NCBI GenBank assembly: GCA_031177845.1
Contig: JAPSGG010000032.1
Location: 1 to 9,215, forward strand
DNA from: Chromatiales bacterium
GTDB taxonomy: Bacteria; Pseudomonadota; Gammaproteobacteria; JACCYU01
DNA length: 9,215 bases
Direction of reading: 5' to 3'
Each line of letters opens with the position of its first letter. Positions within the stretch are counted from its first letter, which is position 1. Below, piece after piece: positions 6,554 to 9,215 of the stretch. A program made the translations under genes and the position numbers. The notes below the pieces were generated by a model. It was given only the letters and a program-made list of their open reading frames with translations. It made no database searches and was not told the DNA's origin.

Positions 6554-7717
6554 TCAGGCCGCGTCTCTCGCCTGGTCGCGGAAGAAGCTGCGTATGGCCT
6601 CCCACACATCTTCCTCCTCGGTCAGCGCATACGCACCCACCGGCAGATTCGACTCGGACAACTGCTCGAATAACTCGCCGATCTCGGTGTCGAGGCCGTC
6701 CCGGCTCGGCGGCGAGGTCTCTACATATCCCATGAAGTTGCCCACGCGGCCCAGGCGCCTCAATCCCTCCAGGGCGGATTCGCGATCTTCGCGGAAGTTA
6801 TCGCCATCAGAGGAGTAGAACACGTAAATATTGTAGCGAGCGGGGTTGTAGCGCTCATCGATAATGCTCGCCACCTTGTTGAAGGCGGTTGAGGCTACCG
6901 TGCCACCCTGGCCGCGAACCTGGAAAAACTCGTCCTCGTTAAATTCCCAAGCCTGAATGGTGTGCGCGACGAATACTGGCTCGATGCGATTGTACTGCCG
7001 ACGCAGGCCTTGGATAACCCAGAAGAAAAACGTCTTGGCAAGCTTACGGTCGCGCTCGGTCATACTGGACGACACATCCAGCGCGAAGAATACCACCGCC
7101 TGCGTGGCCGGGCGCTGGCGTTTCACCAGCTGGCGGTACCGCAGGTCCTCGTTGGTGAACACCGGCCCCTTCGCCTGCACGGCTCGTCGTTTTATCGACT
7201 CCTTGAGGGAACGGCGTTTATCCAGCCGTGAGCGCGCGCCGCGCCGATCCCACCCCTCGCGCGTGTATTCGTCGTCTTCCATTGAACCGGCCTTGGACTG
7301 GAGATTGGGCAGCTTCAGCTCTTCCCACAGCCAGTCGACGATGTCGTCAACCTTGAGTTCGAGCACGAACTCCAAGCCGCCTTCGCCCTTGCCGCCGGCA
7401 CCTTTGTCCTTACCCTGGCCGGGGCCGCGGCCCTGGCTCAGAACATCGCCAGGTTTTGCATCGCCCTGACCGACGCCATTGCGGCTGCCGGTATCCATCA
7501 GTCGGAAGCGGTAATGCTCCAGAAAACGCACCGGGATGTGCACGGTGCGATTGCCGTTATTACCCAGCACATCCGCGCCAGATATAATCTCGGGCAGGCT
7601 CTTTCGCACCGCATGGCGTACCTTCTCATTATGGCGCAACCAGTCGCGCGCGCCACGCGAGAAGAGATCATACCACTCACCGCCGGTCCGTGGTCCGTCA
7701 GGTTTGAGGGTGCTCAT
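6554..7717 (-). CDS. yeaH: YeaH/YhbH family (DUF444) VWA-domain protein
   Basis: A 387-residue protein. Residues 1-75 are the conserved N-terminus; residues 77-115 are a glycine/lysine-rich low-complexity linker (GQGRGPGQGKDKGAGGKGEGG is its core); then the VWA-like domain starts near 205. It holds a MIDAS set: DVSSS (214-218), T273 in GGT and D304 in SSDGD. YeaH is the partner of the PrkA kinase in E. coli, where the yeaG-yeaH pair responds to stationary phase and nitrogen starvation. I chose the ATG at 7717 because AAGGG lies nine bases ahead of it; an in-frame GTG at 7735 would add six residues and has no better support. It begins 45 bases after prkA and ends 45 bases before spoVR. Slightly shorter than E. 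coli YeaH. Confidence 0.93.
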   Translation of the reverse strand: MSTLKPDGPRTGGEWYDLFSRGARDWLRHNEKVRHAVRKSLPEIISGADVLGNNGNRTVHIPVRFLEHYRFRLMDTGSRNGVGQGDAKPGDVLSQGRGPGQGKDKGAGGKGEGGLEFVLELKVDDIVDWLWEELKLPNLQSKAGSMEDDEYTREGWDRRGARSRLDKRRSLKESIKRRAVQAKGPVFTNEDLRYRQLVKRQRPATQAVVFFALDVSSSMTERDRKLAKTFFFWVIQGLRRQYNRIEPVFVAHTIQAWEFNEDEFFQVRGQGGTVASTAFNKVASIIDERYNPARYNIYVFYSSDGDNFREDRESALEGLRRLGRVGNFMGYVETSPPSRDGLDTEIGELFEQLSESNLPVGAYALTEEEDVWEAIRSFFRDQARDAA

Positions 7718-7741
7718 ACAGTAAAACCCTTGCACTCTGAC

Positions 7742-7755
7742 GGCTTGGCAAAGCC
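7742..7755. other. Small intercistronic hairpin between prkA and yeaH
   Basis: GGCTT (7742-7746) and AAGCC (7751-7755) form a five-base stem with a four-base loop in the 45-base prkA-yeaH gap. No T-run follows on the minus strand. It might tune mRNA stability or the relative level of the two proteins, but it could be chance. Confidence 0.25.
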
Positions 7756-7762
7756 ATATCGT

Positions 7763-9215
7763 CTACTCCTGCGATAGCAATGTCGTGACGTAATTGAGCG
7801 CTTCCTTGGCGCTGTGGTCGTCGTAACCGTATTCCCGCACGAGGCGTTCCTGTACCGCCGAGATCTTCTGCTGCGCCTCTTCATCGGGCCGTGCGGCCGA
7901 GGTCACCAATCGCAGTACGTCGCGGCGTTCCTCGAACAGGTACTGCTCGATCGCCTCGTGCAGCCTTGAGTGACTGTCCAACGTAAATCGCTCACCCGAC
8001 TTATAGGCTACCATCGCCTTGCGCACAACCTCCTGCCGAAATGATTGCTTGCCCGATTCCGAAACCTTGATCTTCTCCTCCACCGAGCGCAAGAAGCGCT
8101 CGTCGGGGGCGCGCGACTCGCCGGTGATGGGATCGGTGATCTCGCGCTGATCCAGCGTGGCCTCGACCTCGTCTAAGTATTTATCGAGCAATTGTTGTGC
8201 CTCTTCCTCGAAGGAGGCGAACAAGGCCTTGTGCACGTCCTCCTTGACCCACCGGTTGTAGAAGTCCTTGCGCGCACGCACGAGGAAATCCACCCACTGG
8301 CGTTTTTCCTTAGCGTCCATGCGCGCATCGTGCTCAATCGCGTCCTTGAGCGCGAGCAATACTTCCATGCTGGTCAGGCTGCGGGCCTCGCTGCGCGTGA
8401 TGGCATTGGAGATCGCGTTGATCACGAACCGCGGGCTGACGCCAGTCATCCCCTCATCGGGCGATTCCGCGTGAATTCGCGCCACTTCCGTCTCGGAGAA
8501 ACCTTCCACGTCCTCGTGCGCGTATAGCCGCAGCTTCTTGGAAATATCTAGTTCCTCGCGCTCAGGTGGGCGCAGCCGGGTCAGGATCGCCCAGGTCGCC
8601 GCCAGCTTGAGCGCGTGGGGATCGAGATGAACATCCCGAAACGCGGCCGCATTCGAAACCAGTTTCTTGTAGATGCGCGCCTCATCGAGGTAATTGAGGG
8701 TGTAAGGCACCTTGATGATAACCATGCGGTCCAGCAGCGCCTCGTTCTCCTTTTCCTGGAGGAACTTGTGGAATTCCGCCAGATTGGTGTGCGCAACGAT
8801 GGTCTCATCCAAGAAAATCAGCGGGAAGCGCGACACTTTGACGTTCTTTTCCTGCGTCAGGGTCAGGAGCAGATAGAGAAACTCGCGCTTGACCTTCAAG
8901 ATTTCGATCATCTCAAGTATGCCGCGACTAGCCGCATACACCGCGCCGGACCATGACCAAGCCCGCGGGTCGCCCTCATCGCCGATTTCTGCCACCTTAG
9001 ACAGGTCCACCGAACCGACCAAGTCGGCGATGTCCGCGGTGCTGGGATCGTGCGGCGCATAGGTACCCACCGCGACACGCCCGGCTTCGGAGATGAACAT
9101 ACGCTTGACCGGAAAGCGCATGAAATCGCCTTCGAACTCGCTGTCCAGCCGCGCGCGGCAAAACGGGCAGATCTCACCCCGAATATCCACGTCGTAGGTC
9201 TCGCGGAATGAGGCA
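7763..9215 (-). CDS. prkA: PrkA/YeaG serine protein kinase, partial (5' end outside window)
   Basis: The reading frame is open to the window edge; about 483 residues are visible, of a family that is usually near 640, so roughly a quarter is missing, including the Walker A loop. Upstream of the GTG at 9190 the frame continues as ASFRETYD, matching the FRETYDVEIKG region of PrkA from memory, so that GTG is not the start. Visible parts include CPFCRARL, the AAA-type segment FLDETIVAHTNLAEFHKFLQ and DRMVIIKVPYTLNYLDEARIYKKL, and then the helical PrkA C-terminal domain ending YGYDDHSAKEALNYVTTLL. PrkA is an AAA+ protein with reported serine kinase activity; E. coli YeaG acts in stationary-phase and nitrogen-starvation adaptation. 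It heads the operon prkA-yeaH-spoVR; its promoter is outside the window. Confidence 0.95.
   Translation of the reverse strand, partial: ASFRETYDVDIRGEICPFCRARLDSEFEGDFMRFPVKRMFISEAGRVAVGTYAPHDPSTADIADLVGSVDLSKVAEIGDEGDPRAWSWSGAVYAASRGILEMIEILKVKREFLYLLLTLTQEKNVKVSRFPLIFLDETIVAHTNLAEFHKFLQEKENEALLDRMVIIKVPYTLNYLDEARIYKKLVSNAAAFRDVHLDPHALKLAATWAILTRLRPPEREELDISKKLRLYAHEDVEGFSETEVARIHAESPDEGMTGVSPRFVINAISNAITRSEARSLTSMEVLLALKDAIEHDARMDAKEKRQWVDFLVRARKDFYNRWVKEDVHKALFASFEEEAQQLLDKYLDEVEATLDQREITDPITGESRAPDERFLRSVEEKIKVSESGKQSFRQEVVRKAMVAYKSGERFTLDSHSRLHEAIEQYLFEERRDVLRLVTSAARPDEEAQQKISAVQERLVREYGYDDHSAKEALNYVTTLLSQE

Noticed and set aside
6957..7469. Open frame of 170 codons on the + strand, Ser/Arg/Pro-rich
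   Set aside because: Antisense to yeaH; low-complexity composition is what the reverse of its coding sequence gives.
9188..9190. GTG as start of prkA
   Set aside because: The frame stays open upstream to the window edge and encodes conserved PrkA residues there, so the gene is cut by the window.

Overview
The window reads as chromosomal DNA from a gammaproteobacterium with moderately high GC. The evidence is a HemW / CPXCG-motif protein / Rof-like cluster, an rpmE - secreted thermonuclease - malic enzyme order that I recall from pseudomonads and relatives, and a prkA-yeaH-spoVR cluster widespread in Proteobacteria. I cannot name the genus. There is no sign of prophage, IS element, CRISPR array, tRNA or rRNA.

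Layout: on the + strand, 1-854 holds three tightly overlapping genes: the 3' end of hemW, a small CPXCG cysteine-rich protein, and a Rof (YaeO)-type Rho-binding antiterminator. A non-coding stretch of about 400 bases follows (855-1270). It is AT-richer than its surroundings and contains an inverted pair of DnaA-box-like nonamers and a hairpin just before rpmE. Then come rpmE (zinc-type bL31), an exported staphylococcal-nuclease-fold enzyme, a stand-alone 5'-3' exonuclease of the PolA N-domain/FEN family with all nine expected metal ligands, and a malic enzyme, ending at 5071. A short convergent spacer with an imperfect inverted repeat separates this from a minus-strand operon (9215 to 5138): prkA/yeaG (5' end outside the window), yeaH (VWA/MIDAS protein) and spoVR.

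Function: the first cluster joins heme handling, a zinc-ribbon-like protein and transcription-termination control. The middle run mixes a ribosomal protein, two nucleases of different fold and cell location, and a central carbon enzyme, so it looks like conserved order rather than one pathway. The minus-strand operon is the stress/stationary-phase kinase module (PrkA kinase, its VWA partner YeaH, and SpoVR). I found no clearly unprecedented system. The items most worth checking are the DnaA-box palindrome, the rpmE leader hairpin, the translationally overlapped Rof gene and the stand-alone FEN.
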